From Geminocystis sp. NIES-3709 (lineage in GTDB: Bacteria; Cyanobacteriota; Cyanobacteriia; Cyanobacteriales; Cyanobacteriaceae): a stretch of 64,000 nt of DNA. The notes below the pieces were generated by a model, which ran no database searches, was not told where the DNA came from, and saw only the letters and a program-made list of their open reading frames with translations. A program made the translations under genes and the position numbers. The DNA lies in the NCBI RefSeq assembly GCF_001548115.1, contig NZ_AP014821.1, positions 930,001 to 994,000 on the forward strand, written 5' to 3'. Below, in pieces: positions 1-8,931 of this stretch. How positions within the stretch are numbered: the stretch's first letter is position 1; each line of letters opens with the position of its first letter.

Positions 1-14
1 TTATTTAGTATTTA

Positions 15-437
15 TTAAAACGCATTTTCAATGTAATTAACTAACTTAAATTTATAACCTTGATAGAAAATATTACTTCCTTCAAAAATTAAATTTATCG
101 ATCGATTATTCTCGATATTTTTTTGATAAGTTAATAAAGCGACATCAAAACGACAATTAAGTGTTGCTAAAGTCGAATTTTTACTTAAAAAACTTTCTGC
201 TGTTAACCATAATTTTTTCTGTTTACCTTGAGTAATCGCATAAATACCGTCATTATCCCAATTTTTAATACTGCGGGTTTTTACCTCTACAAAAATTAAA
301 ATATTGGAGGGTTTTTTTTGAGCAATTATATCCATTTCACCCCAACGACAATACCAACCTTGATGGATTATTTCATAACCTTTATTAATCAAGTATTGAG
401 CGATAATTTCTTCTCCTAATTCACCAATCTTTTTCAT
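15..437 (-). CDS. YraN/UPF0102 family nuclease-fold protein
   Basis: A 140-residue protein matching the YraN (UPF0102) family, which has a restriction-endonuclease-like fold and no settled function. Visible family motifs are the N-terminal GELGEEIIAQYL helix, the GEMDIIA strand (residues 33-39) and the FVEVKTR strand near residue 50, which carry the acidic/Lys residues of the nuclease-type core. Length is normal for the family. It follows lnt on the same strand with a 54-bp gap, so the two may be co-transcribed. Family assignment is confident; activity is not established. Confidence 0.85.
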   Translation of the reverse strand: MKKIGELGEEIIAQYLINKGYEIIHQGWYCRWGEMDIIAQKKPSNILIFVEVKTRSIKNWDNDGIYAITQGKQKKLWLTAESFLSKNSTLATLNCRFDVALLTYQKNIENNRSINLIFEGSNIFYQGYKFKLVNYIENAF

Positions 438-491
438 GACAACTTTAGCTTATTTGAGTGTAACTTCTCCAAATAATTCGATAACTTTTTC

Positions 492-2108
492 TTAATCATT
501 GGAAATATTTAATGATTTTTTAATTACAAATTTCAATACTAAATTGATGAATAGTGGTATTGTTAGGAAAATAATTAACCAGTCTCCTTTTGCCACATAA
601 AAAGTAATAGTACTTCGACGATAAATTTCTCCTACATGGGTTTGGTACTTATTTATGTCCGAAATCCATTCAGTGTTACCATGAGGATCAATAATAGCAG
701 AATAACCTGTATTAGTTGCTCTTGCCATCCATCTATCGGTTTCGATCGATCTCATCACATCTTGAGCGTGGTGTTGCTTTGGCATGGTATCATCATAATG
801 GGCATTATTAGAAGCAGAAATGATAAATTGTCCTCCTTTCAAGGCTTGATAACGGAAAATTTCTGCAAAGGCTGAGTCATAACAAATACCAACAATGGCT
901 TGTCCAAAAGGAGTTTTTAAAAATTGCTCTTTTTTTCCGGCAATTAGTTCTGTATCTAAGGGAGAAAGTCGTCTAATTATACTCCCAAAAATGGCACGAA
1001 AGGGAATATATTCTCCTAGTGGTACTAATTTTATTTTGTCATATTTACTAATCACTTTTCCTTCAGAATTAAGAACAAATAGACTGTTAGTATATCTATT
1101 ATTATCTATTCGATCAAATGCACCCAAAAATAAAGGTATTTTATATTGTTGAATAGCCTGAGAGAAAACACTATTTTCAGCAATTTGATCATAAAAAAAA
1201 GGTAACGCTGTTTCAGGAGTTAAAATTATATCAACTTCTTTTTCTGCTAAATCAATATAGCCTTTAGTATAGTTAATTAAAGCCGTATTTAAACCGGGAT
1301 CATAAAGTTTAATTTCGTTAGGTATATTACCCTGAATAATTCCTATTTTAATAACATTTTCTGGTCGATCAACTATTTTTTGTTGATAAATTAGATAGCC
1401 AATACTATGAGTTAATGTAAAAATTATGACACCATAAATGATAAATTTATAGGAGATAGACTTAATTCGATTTTTTCCTAAAATTAAAAATTTATTATCC
1501 TTATTACTCTCTAAAATTAAAATTATATTTTCAGCAAATAAACCGTTAATTAAAACAATAAGAGCAGTAATAGTCGTTGTACCTGACAGTTTTAATAACT
1601 GTAAAATAGCTAAATTATCAGGACTTTGAGTAAAAGATAAAGATGTCCACCACAGAGGGCTAAAACTCCAAATTTTTTCCAATACACACCAAATAGTTAC
1701 CCCATAAAAAATTATTATTAGTGAATGATTATGCTTAATTAAAATATTTAAAAGATAAGCCCATAACGTCACTAAAATTGCACCCCAAAGAGTTATAAAA
1801 ATCCAACAAAAAGTAGCAATAATAAAACTATTAAACCATGAGACTCCCATCCACGTCATTGGATGAATTCCCGTAATCCAAAATAAAGCAAATCCATGAT
1901 AACCAAATCCCCAAAAAAAACCACTTAAAATAGCTGTCAAACTCGATCGATATAAGGTAATCCATAAAGGAATTAATGCTATCCATGCCAACCAATATAA
2001 CTTCGTTGGGGCAACGCTTAAACCCATGAATAAACCACCTATTAAAGCAAATATTAGATATTTAAAAGATATTTTTTTTGTTAAATATATCAAAGAATTA
2101 AAAGCCAT
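492..2108 (-). CDS. lnt: Apolipoprotein N-acyltransferase
   Basis: Lnt transfers a third acyl chain from phospholipid to the N-terminal cysteine of diacylated lipoproteins at the periplasmic face of the inner membrane. The first ~240 residues form several hydrophobic segments. The C-terminal half is a nitrilase-type domain whose Glu-Lys-Cys triad is visible: E299 in TPETALPF, K358 in YDKIKLVPLGEYIP and C409 in VGICYDSAF. At 538 residues it has the usual length. The upstream 204 bp carry no gene, only a dispersed repeat, so its promoter should lie there. The exported lipoprotein-type FGE further along this window would be among its substrates. Confidence 0.95.
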   Translation of the reverse strand: MAFNSLIYLTKKISFKYLIFALIGGLFMGLSVAPTKLYWLAWIALIPLWITLYRSSLTAILSGFFWGFGYHGFALFWITGIHPMTWMGVSWFNSFIIATFCWIFITLWGAILVTLWAYLLNILIKHNHSLIIIFYGVTIWCVLEKIWSFSPLWWTSLSFTQSPDNLAILQLLKLSGTTTITALIVLINGLFAENIILILESNKDNKFLILGKNRIKSISYKFIIYGVIIFTLTHSIGYLIYQQKIVDRPENVIKIGIIQGNIPNEIKLYDPGLNTALINYTKGYIDLAEKEVDIILTPETALPFFYDQIAENSVFSQAIQQYKIPLFLGAFDRIDNNRYTNSLFVLNSEGKVISKYDKIKLVPLGEYIPFRAIFGSIIRRLSPLDTELIAGKKEQFLKTPFGQAIVGICYDSAFAEIFRYQALKGGQFIISASNNAHYDDTMPKQHHAQDVMRSIETDRWMARATNTGYSAIIDPHGNTEWISDINKYQTHVGEIYRRSTITFYVAKGDWLIIFLTIPLFINLVLKFVIKKSLNISND

Positions 2109-2168
2109 TTATTTATACTAAATTTTAAGAGATAAAAATGTTGTCATATCATAATATTTTAAATACAT

Positions 2169-2193
2169 CTCGCAAAGATGCAAAGACGTAAAG
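2169..2193. repeat. Dispersed CGCAAAGA-type repeat
   Basis: This segment reads cgcaaagatgcaaagacgta, two to three units of a CGCAAAGA-like heptamer/octamer. Related copies occur at 11163-11181, 28456-28480 and, in frame, inside uvrA at 29301-29336. Such short repeats are scattered through many cyanobacterial genomes. It lies in the lnt/PPK2 divergent spacer. Confidence 0.6.
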
Positions 2194-2312
2194 AAATTTC
2201 AAGCAAAATTTAAAATAATTGTTAAAAGAATATTAAGAGTAATCTTTTTTCGTGATAATGATTATATATTTAAGCAAAGATTTATCATAAAAATCACTTA
2301 TTCCTAATTACC

Positions 2313-3797
2313 ATGCTAGATACCCTTGATTTAAGTCTCTCTTTAGATAAAGATACCTATCGCTCCAAAATAGAAGATTTAATGCGGGAATTACGATCGC
2401 TACAAAATATATGTTGGTTAAAAAAATTACCCATTATTGTCGTATTGGAAGGGTGGGCGGCAGCTGGAAAAGGTGGCTTAGTCAAGCAAATGACAAATTA
2501 TATGGATCCTCGTGGTTTTATAGTACACCCGATTCTATCCCCCTCTCCAGATGAGCAAAAATTTCCTTTTCTTTGGCGTTTTTGGCAAAAGTTACCCTCA
2601 AAAGGCAGTATTGGAATTTTTTACCATAGTTGGTACACTCACCTTTTAGAAGATCGACTATTTCAAAGAATCAAAGAACAAGATATTCCTTTAATTATGC
2701 GAGACATTAATGCTTTTGAACGGCATTTAGTGGAAGATGGTGCAGTAATAGCAAAATATTGGCTTCATTTGAGTAAGAAAGAGCTTAAAAATCGTCTCAA
2801 AGAATACGAAAAAGACGAGTTTGAGTCGTGGCGTGTGCGCAAGGAAGACTGGCAACAAGCAAAAAACTATGATCAGTATCAAAAATTAGCTGAGGAAATG
2901 TTAATTTATACTAGCAGTGGTTTCGCCCCTTGGGTATTGGTGGAGGCAGATTGTCAACGATGGGCAAAAGTCAAGGTTTTAACTCAACTGGTGGCAACTA
3001 TCCGAGAGGCTTTAGCAAAACGAGAAATCAGCGTGGAAAGTCCTTCTTTACCCCATCAATCTGAATTACTCCCCACAGAAGCGGATTACTTAGGACAAAC
3101 TGATTTAACCATTCATTTGCCTAAAGAGGAGTATCAAATTAAACTAAAACAAGCTCAAATGCAACTGCGAAAATTGCAAAAGGACATTTTTGAGAAAAAT
3201 ATCGGAGTATTACTTTTATTTGAAGGATGGGATGCCGCCGGAAAAGGAGGTGCAATTAAACGCATTACGGATATTTTAGATCCTCGTAGTTATGAAGTTC
3301 ATGCTTTCGCTGCCCCTACGAAAGAAGAATATTTACACCATTATCTCTGGCGTTTTTGGAGACGGTTAACTCCTACAGGCAAAATAGGAATCTTCGATCG
3401 AACTTGGTATGGTAGGGTATTAGTAGAAAGAATCGAAGGTTTTGCCACAGAAGCGGAGTGGAGACGCGCCTACAGAGAAATTAACGAGTTTGAAGCTCAG
3501 TTAGCCAGTGCAAATTATATTGTCCTTAAATTTTGGTTACATATCAGCCCAGAAGAGCAATTGAGACGTTTTGAAGCTCGTAAAGATGACTCTTACAAAA
3601 GTTATAAACTTACAGATGAAGATTGGCGTAATCGAGAAAAATGGAGTTTATATGATGTAGCAGTTAATCAGACGATCGCCCGTACTAATACTCCTCAATG
3701 TCAGTGGACAGTTGTTCCGGGTAATGATAAATATTATGCTAGGGTGTTTGTTTTAGAAACTGTTATCAATGCCATTAAAAATAAAATTAATTCATAA
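2313..3797 (+). CDS. pap: Polyphosphate:AMP phosphotransferase (two-domain PPK2)
   Basis: A cytoplasmic PPK2-family enzyme that phosphorylates nucleotides with polyphosphate; the two-domain form is known as polyphosphate:AMP phosphotransferase. Two tandem PPK2 domains are seen, each with a Walker A-like loop: EGWAAAGKGG at residues 46-55 and EGWDAAGKGG at 304-313. The second domain has the lid/arginine signature DRTWYGRVLVER. In the first domain the same region is degraded to YHSWYTHLLEDR, so catalysis probably rests on the C-terminal domain, as in characterised class II enzymes. At 494 residues it is the expected length. cobO follows 17 bp downstream and is probably in the same transcript. 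Confidence 0.9.
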   Translation: MLDTLDLSLSLDKDTYRSKIEDLMRELRSLQNICWLKKLPIIVVLEGWAAAGKGGLVKQMTNYMDPRGFIVHPILSPSPDEQKFPFLWRFWQKLPSKGSIGIFYHSWYTHLLEDRLFQRIKEQDIPLIMRDINAFERHLVEDGAVIAKYWLHLSKKELKNRLKEYEKDEFESWRVRKEDWQQAKNYDQYQKLAEEMLIYTSSGFAPWVLVEADCQRWAKVKVLTQLVATIREALAKREISVESPSLPHQSELLPTEADYLGQTDLTIHLPKEEYQIKLKQAQMQLRKLQKDIFEKNIGVLLLFEGWDAAGKGGAIKRITDILDPRSYEVHAFAAPTKEEYLHHYLWRFWRRLTPTGKIGIFDRTWYGRVLVERIEGFATEAEWRRAYREINEFEAQLASANYIVLKFWLHISPEEQLRRFEARKDDSYKSYKLTDEDWRNREKWSLYDVAVNQTIARTNTPQCQWTVVPGNDKYYARVFVLETVINAIKNKINS

Positions 3798-3814
3798 AAA
3801 AACATAAAAAATAT

Positions 3815-4426
3815 ATGAGTATTGTCCTAACTGATGATGAATATAAGCGTAAAATGCAACGCCGTAAAGAAATTCAAGATCAACGTTTAGCTAGTATGAA
3901 AAATGATAAAGGCTTAATAGTTGTTCATACGGGTAATGGTAAGGGTAAAACTACCGCCGCTTTAGGTATGGTAATTCGATCGTTAGGTCATGGTTACAAG
4001 GTTGCGATCGTTCAATTCATTAAAGGTGCATGGCAACCAGCAGAAAAAGAAGTATTAGAAAAGTGGTCAGATCAGTTAGAATTTTATGCGATGGGAGAAG
4101 GCTTTACATGGGAAACTCAAGACAGAGAAAGAGATATTTTAGCGGCGACTAAAGCATGGGACAAAGCGAAAGATTTTATTCTTAACTCTGAATATAAATT
4201 AATTTTATTAGATGAAATCAATATCGCTTTAAAGTTAGATTATTTAAACATAGAAGAAGTGTTAAAAATCTTAGAACAAAAACCAGAAGACACTCATGTT
4301 ATTTTAACAGGTAGAGGAGCAAAATCTGAGTTAATAGAAATGGCAGATTTAGTAACAGAAATGAAGCTCATAAAACATCCTTTTAAAGAGCAAGGAATTA
4401 AAGCACAGGCAGGAATAGAGTTTTAA
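3815..4426 (+). CDS. cobO: Cob(I)yrinic acid a,c-diamide adenosyltransferase
   Basis: The CobO/BtuR corrinoid adenosyltransferase attaches the 5'-deoxyadenosyl group of ATP to reduced corrinoids during cobalamin synthesis or salvage. It has the family P-loop HTGNGKGKTTAALGM (GNGKGKTT, residues 40-47), the VQFIKGAW motif and the acidic LILLDEINIAL strand. The 203-residue length is typical. It starts 17 bp after the polyphosphate enzyme on the same strand. The gene is followed directly by insertion-sequence debris, so any former downstream partners are lost from view. Confidence 0.92.
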   Translation: MSIVLTDDEYKRKMQRRKEIQDQRLASMKNDKGLIVVHTGNGKGKTTAALGMVIRSLGHGYKVAIVQFIKGAWQPAEKEVLEKWSDQLEFYAMGEGFTWETQDRERDILAATKAWDKAKDFILNSEYKLILLDEINIALKLDYLNIEEVLKILEQKPEDTHVILTGRGAKSELIEMADLVTEMKLIKHPFKEQGIKAQAGIEF

Positions 4427-4477
4427 CATATAGCAATATTATCTAGGTTGTAGAAAAAAACTTAATGAAAAAAAAGG

Positions 4478-5119
4478 GTAACTGCCGAGGTCTAGAGAAA
4501 ATAGAAGCAGTGGAAGAAAAAAGATGATAAAATAATTTCTATGATCATAGAAGAACAAAACCCCAAAATAATTGCCTTAGAGAAAGAAAATGAGGCAGTA
4601 AAAAAAGAAGTTCTAGCATTGCTTGAGAAGATAGCTCAACTGGAGAAACGTTTGGGGTTAAATAGTCAAAATAGTTTCAAGCCACCCTCCATCGGTGGAT
4701 TTAAAACACCAAGTCGAACTCAAAGTTTAAGAGAGAAAAGCCAGAAAAACAGTGGAGGACAATCAGGTCATAAAGGCTATACATTATCACCAGTATCTAA
4801 ACCCGACCACATTATTGAACACCTTGCCCCTGATAGTTGTGAAAAATGTGGATATGATGTGAGAGAAGAAAAAGTAATTTCGCTAATCACTCGGCAAGTG
4901 TTTGATATTCCCGAACCAAAAATAGAAGTAACAGAACATCAAGTATTGGTAAAACAATGTCCTCACTGCTGGGAAAAAATACAAGGAAATTTCCCAAAAG
5001 AAGTGAAAGCACCCGTGCAATACGGGTCAAGAATTAGAGCAATAAGTGCCTACTTGAATAATCAACATTTTATCCCTGAAGACAGGTTAAGTGAATTAAT
5101 GTGGGATTTGTTTGATTGT
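4478..5119 (+). mobile_element. IS66-family remnant (5' portion only)
   Basis: Left part of an IS66-type element. A possible left terminus begins at the gtaactgccgagg stretch; IS66 ends often start with GTAA, but the matching right end is missing. The element is cut at about 5119, where sequence nearly identical to the IS630 copy at 7998-8133 begins. No accessory tnpA/tnpB genes are visible, so only the tnpC-like transposase start survives. Confidence 0.6.
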
Positions 5120-5149
5120 AGGAGAAAAACCCCAGAAAAGAGGGGATAA
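4541..5149 (+). pseudogene. Truncated IS66-family transposase (N-terminal part)
   Basis: The reading frame starts with a leucine-zipper-like coiled coil (residues ~8-40) and a Pro/Ser/Gln linker (SQKNSGGQSGHKGYTL). A zinc-binding domain follows with Cys pairs CEKCG and CPHCW, the N-terminal arrangement of IS66 transposases. The DDE catalytic core is absent: after roughly residue 193 the frame runs into IS630-derived DNA read out of frame and stops at 5149. It is therefore a non-functional 5' fragment. The final ten codons are not IS66 sequence. Confidence 0.8.
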
Positions 5150-5255
5150 TGTTTCTATAGTGACGGCAATATCCTTAAAGGAAGTAGTAGCATCAAGAAA
5201 TATTTATGGTTCTGTAGATGGATTAACTTTTGAGGCTTTTGTGATCAGAGATTTA
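5120..5255 (+). mobile_element. IS630 transposase fragment, 136 bp
   Basis: This stretch aligns without gaps to 7998-8133 of the complete IS630 copy, and I see only two differences (at 5146 and about 5233). It encodes the interior piece GEKPQKRGDNVSIV through FEAFVIRDL. Neither IS630 terminus is present. Its right end at the TA of 5254-5255 is the insertion point of the neighbouring ISAzo13-type element. IS630 sequence does not resume beyond that element. Confidence 0.85.
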
Positions 5256-6581
5256 GGTGATTTCTGAAAAAGGATCTACCCAAAAAAAACAAAAATGTGA
5301 TATAATCATAGCTTAACAGTAAATATAATTGGTATTGCATTGAATGGATCAGGTAGGTCACACTATTCAACTAACACAATCTCAAATCGAAGATATGCGA
5401 ATGGCGGCAAGTAAGATGTATGGTGCTTATCGTCGCTCGTTTCAAGCTCAAATGTGTTTGAAGTATTGTAGAGGAAGTGCTAGAAAAGCAGAAAGAACTT
5501 GGGGATGGGGAAGAGAAAATGTTCAACTGGGCTTGGAAGAAGAACGTACTGGCATTATCTGTTTGGGAGCACAATCAATGTCCAGTGGAATGAAAAAATG
5601 GGAACAAAAATGTCCAGATGTAGCAATTGTATTACGAGAAATAGCGGAAGCTCATTGTCAACAAGAACCGAGTTTCAAAACATCAATAGCTTATACGAGA
5701 TTAACGGCATCAGAAGCAATCGCTCAGTTAAAACAAAGGGGATTCAGTGAAGAAGAAATTCCGGTAGCCAGTACAATGGCGACAATCCTGAATCGAATGG
5801 GCTATCGATTAAGAAAAATAGTGAAAGCAAAGCCTCAAAAAAAATTCCAGAGACCGATGCCATCTTTGAAAATGTGAAAAATAAAGATCTCAAAAATGTG
5901 CAAGGAGTAAAACGTTTAAGCATGGATTGCAAAGCAAGGGTAAATATAGGAGATTACTCTCGGGGGGGAAAAACCAGAGGGAATCATCAAGCACAAGATC
6001 ATGATATGGGGGGAAAAGAAAAATACATTCCCTGTGGTATAGTAGACGAAGATAGTGGTCAATTATATCTGAACTTTAGTAGTTCCCATAAGACAAGTGA
6101 TTTTATGGTGGATAATTTATGGATGTGGTGGGAGCAGGTTAGTCCACAAGAACAAGAACAAATAAACTTAATTCAAATAAAAGTGGATAATGGTTCAGAA
6201 AGCAGTGGTGTTAGAACTCAGTTTTTGAACAGAATCGTAGAATTTGCGAGAAAAATAGGGAAAAAGATTCAGTTACTGTATTTTCCGCCCTATCATAGCA
6301 AGTATAATCCGATTGAACGCTGTTGGGGAATACTAGAACAACATTGGAACGGGGCGATATTAAGTAATGTTGAAACAATGTTAGAATGGGCGAAAACTAT
6401 GACATGGAAAGGTTTAAAATCAATTGTTAACTTATCACAAAAAATATATGAAAAAGGAATCTCGTTAACAAAAAAAGAAATGAAAAGTATTGAAATGTAC
6501 TTAGAACGCAATCCAGAATTACCTAAATGGGATATTCTTATTCGACCTTCTTAGTGGGTAATTTCTTTCTCAGAAATCACC
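5256..6581 (+). mobile_element. ISAzo13-type insertion sequence, complete ends
   Basis: A 1326-bp element with imperfect inverted repeats of about 26 bp: aggtgatttctga... at 5256 and its complement ...tcagaaatcacct ending at 6581, with the first 12 bp perfect and 4 mismatches further in. It is flanked by TA dinucleotides at 5254-5255 and 6582-6583, suggesting a TA target duplication. It carries one transposase gene split by a frameshift at an A8 run. The sharp ends suggest a fairly recent insertion into older IS debris. Confidence 0.85.
5344..6554 (+). CDS. ISAzo13-family transposase, two frames joined at A8 run
   Basis: Two overlapping frames, 5344-5877 and 5874-6554, together form one DDE transposase. 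The first frame carries the N-terminal half up to KIVKAKPQKK. Reading one A of the A8 run (5837-5844) twice, a -1 shift, continues as IPETDAIFENVKNKD, the conserved sequence of this family. The second frame holds the catalytic core: Asp in MDCKARVNIGDYSRGGK, Asp in VDNGSESSG and Glu in HSKYNPIERCWG. Without recoding the first product stops after 177 residues. Whether the shift is programmed or a mutation cannot be decided here; the slippery run favours slippage. Confidence 0.8.
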
Positions 6582-6632
6582 TAAACCATATCTAATTCTT
6601 AATTAATCTGTCTAATTTCCAAAATATTCTAA

Positions 6633-6971
6633 TTAATTGCCAACCATTAAAGATAAATGTAGCCCTTTTGGTGTCATAAAAATAATACTAGGATCGTAAC
6701 CTGTCTCATTATATTTAAAACCGCCAACATTAATCAAAGTTTGATTGTCATAAATCACAGAAATACTGATACCCCGATTAGCTCTAGCATAAGACACAGT
6801 AATCTCTAATTGTTCATTATTAGGCAAAATGAGACCCTGAGAATTTAAAATTAATATTTCATTTTCAACGATCGAAATCCAATCTTTATTAACTAATGGT
6901 TGAAGTTCAAATTCTCCTATTTTTTCCCATTGATTAGACACTTCATTTCCATAACTAACATATAATTTCAT
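6633..6971 (-). CDS. Hypothetical protein, 112 residues
   Basis: I do not recognise this protein. It has no signal peptide or membrane segment and looks like a small soluble beta-rich protein (alternating pattern such as QLEITVSYARANRGISISVIYDN). It lies 79 bp downstream of the interrupted RusA-like gene on the same strand, so the two may once have formed an operon. Codon use is AT-rich like its surroundings. The reading frame is intact, with a plausible ATG start. Confidence 0.55.
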   Translation of the reverse strand: MKLYVSYGNEVSNQWEKIGEFELQPLVNKDWISIVENEILILNSQGLILPNNEQLEITVSYARANRGISISVIYDNQTLINVGGFKYNETGYDPSIIFMTPKGLHLSLMVGN

Positions 6972-7423
6972 TATGACTTTATTGATTTTAAATTTAAAAT
7001 AAAATCTAGTATTGTTTATAACTGATCTCTCAAAATTGTACTAAATATCTTTAAAGTTCAGATAAATTAATCACATCAAATTCTTTTAATCTTGATATAT
7101 GAAATAAACGATTTCGCAGAAAAAATGATCTATAATGATCATAAGGAAAACCTTCAGATTCTCTTTTTTGTCTATAATTTATATATACATTTTCTAATAT
7201 TTCTTTGAATTTTTTAACTTCATTATTTTGAAGAAATATTTTATGTGTAGGATAACACAATCCTTTTTGAATATGAATAAAAACAAGTTCATTTTTTAAT
7301 ATCCATCCTTCAGGTTGAAGTATTTTAATGCAAATATTAATATTTTGCTCTATTTTGCCTAAATCCATCCAATAACAACTAACAGACTGAATTTGACAAT
7401 CATTAATAATATAGCGTTTCTTA

Positions 7424-8433
7424 CAATGATGAGGTACAATTTTGAGATGAAAAAATTTAGACGATATTAACATTAATCTAATGCGTCCCTACTCTTTGGA
7501 TTTAAGACAAAAGATTATTCATGCTCGTGAAAAGCAACAATGCTCCATTCGTCAATTAGCTAAGAATTTTGGTGTGGCAAAAAGTTTTGTACAAAAGATA
7601 ATCAAGCAGTATCAAGAAACTGGGGATCTCAAACCTCGTCATTCAGGGGGAAGACCCCCCAAAATAAATCCTGAACAAACGGTTGTCCTGTTAGAAATTA
7701 TCAACGAAAATAATGATGCTACTCTCTGGGAATTAGCCGAGTTATTTGAGAAAAAAACTGGACTTAAACTCAGTACATCGACTATTGACAGAATCAGTCG
7801 TAAATTTGACGATACTGTCAAAAAAAAACACTGTATGCCACAGAAAAACATAGTGAGAGAGTTCAACAAAAAAGATCTGAATATTGGGATAAAGTGAGAG
7901 AAATTAATGAAGAGGACTTAATTTTTGTGGACGAATCGGGAAGTAATTTAGCAATGCTTCGCCTTTATGGTAGGGCAAAAAAAGGGTACAGAGTCAGAGG
8001 AGAAAAACCCCAGAAAAGAGGGGGTAATGTTTCTATAGTGACGGCAATATCCTTAAAGGAAGTAGTAGCATCAAGAAATATTTATGGTTCTGTAGATGGA
8101 TTAACTTTTGAAGCTTTTGTGATCAGAGATTTAGTGCCCAAATTATGGGTGGGAGCTTGTGTAGTTATGGATAATGCAAAAATTCATTTAGGAGAAACAA
8201 TTAGAAAGGAAATAGAGAAAGTGGGGGCATCATTGGTGTATTTATCACCCTATTCCCCAGATTTTTCACCCATTGAAAATTTTTGGTCGAAAGTCAAAAA
8301 TCAGATCAGAAAACTAAAACCGAGAAATTATCATGATCTAGTAGAGGCGATTGGAAAAGCCATGGAGCAAGTAACACAGTTAGATATGCACAATTGGTTC
8401 ACCCATTGCTGTTACTGTACCTCATCATTCTGA
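7424..8433 (+). mobile_element. IS630-family insertion sequence
   Basis: A 1010-bp element bounded by TA at 7422-7423 and 8434-8435, the target duplication typical of IS630/Tc1-type elements. A 14-bp inverted repeat, aatgatgaggtaca, lies at 7425-7438 and inverted at 8416-8429. It encodes a transposase in two frames. The host gene on the opposite strand is restored in frame when the element and one TA are removed, which fixes the boundaries. Confidence 0.88.
7481..8433 (+). CDS. IS630-family transposase, two frames joined at A9 run
   Basis: The first frame (7481-7897) is a helix-turn-helix domain (MRPYSLDLRQKII, RQLAKNFGVAKSFVQKII) followed by GGRPPK and a second DNA-binding region. A -1 shift in the A9 run at 7820-7828 continues as TLYATEKHSERVQQKRSEYWDKVREI, fusing to the DDE domain (7894-8433). 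That domain carries Asp in IFVDESGSN, Asp in VVMDNAKIH and Glu in YSPDFSPIENFW. The stop codon lies at the element's right terminus. All catalytic residues are present, so with slippage or frameshifting the product could be active. Confidence 0.85.
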
Positions 8434-8789
8434 TAAATGCTATAATTCCATTTTTTCCTGAGATGGCATCAATTATTGGTTTGATAATGTTATCCACATC
8501 AGGGGATGAATCCACTCATATCTTTCTTGTTCAGAAATTAGCCAACGAATATCAACTTGAACATCTTCATATAATATAAAGTCAAATTGTTTTGTTATAT
8601 TTTTTATTTTATTTTTTAAATTCTTTTTTTCTCTTGATTTAGATTGTTGTATCGAAATCGGTTTACTATTAATATTAATCTCTATTTCTTGTGTTTTTTC
8701 TACTAAATTAATTATTTTCTCTAACTGATTCACCATCATAATAATACATAAAAACTTTTAAGGGAGAGAAAATCTCATCTTATCGTTGA

Positions 8790-8822
8790 GTTTAGCACTT
8801 GGTTTGTTTCGTTAGCACTTTA
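8790..8822. repeat. Diverged copy of the htpG 3' end
   Basis: Read on the minus strand this encodes KVLTKQTKC-stop, nearly the same as the real htpG terminus KVLTKLTKR-stop at 8932-8958. The two nucleotide stretches match over about 30 bases. It lies about 140 bp downstream of the gene. It may be a remnant of a tandem duplication or recombination event at the htpG end. Confidence 0.5.
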
Positions 8823-8900
8823 ATTAAAACTAAACTTCCACATATTTACAAATATCAATTATTTATTTTATTGTGAGTTGAAAGGGTGATATTTTCTCAT

Positions 8901-8924
8901 AAAAAAGGTGGGCATTACCCCACC
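8901..8924 (-). terminator. Rho-independent terminator of htpG
   Basis: On the minus strand the sequence just after the htpG stop folds into GGTGGG-gtaatg-CCCACC followed by six T residues. It is 8 bp downstream of the stop codon. A similar GTGGGC..GCCCAC palindrome occurs at 51289-51303. Confidence 0.8.
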
Positions 8925-8931
8925 CTACATT

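Larger units (their letters stand above)
7051..8739 (-). pseudogene. RusA-like Holliday-junction endonuclease gene interrupted by IS630
   Basis: The N-terminal part (8434-8739) and C-terminal part (7051-7423) are separated by an IS630 element. Removing 7424-8433 plus one TA joins them in frame across ...GIIAFKKRYIINDCQIQ. The joined product shows the RusA-type signature: an edVqvDIrW strand, DVDNIIKPIIDAISG (paired acidic residues plus Lys) and a following N-D-C-Q where the family usually has D-D-x-Q. A second lesion, one base missing in the G run near 8501-8504, shifts frame just before DVDN. At about 225 residues the rebuilt protein is longer than phage RusA (~120). The gene should be dead. 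Confidence 0.75.

Noticed and set aside
8790-8822. Repeated ttagcactt near htpG as a CIRCE heat-shock operator
   Set aside because: CIRCE is an inverted repeat; these are direct copies at the 3' end of htpG, explained better by a duplicated gene end.
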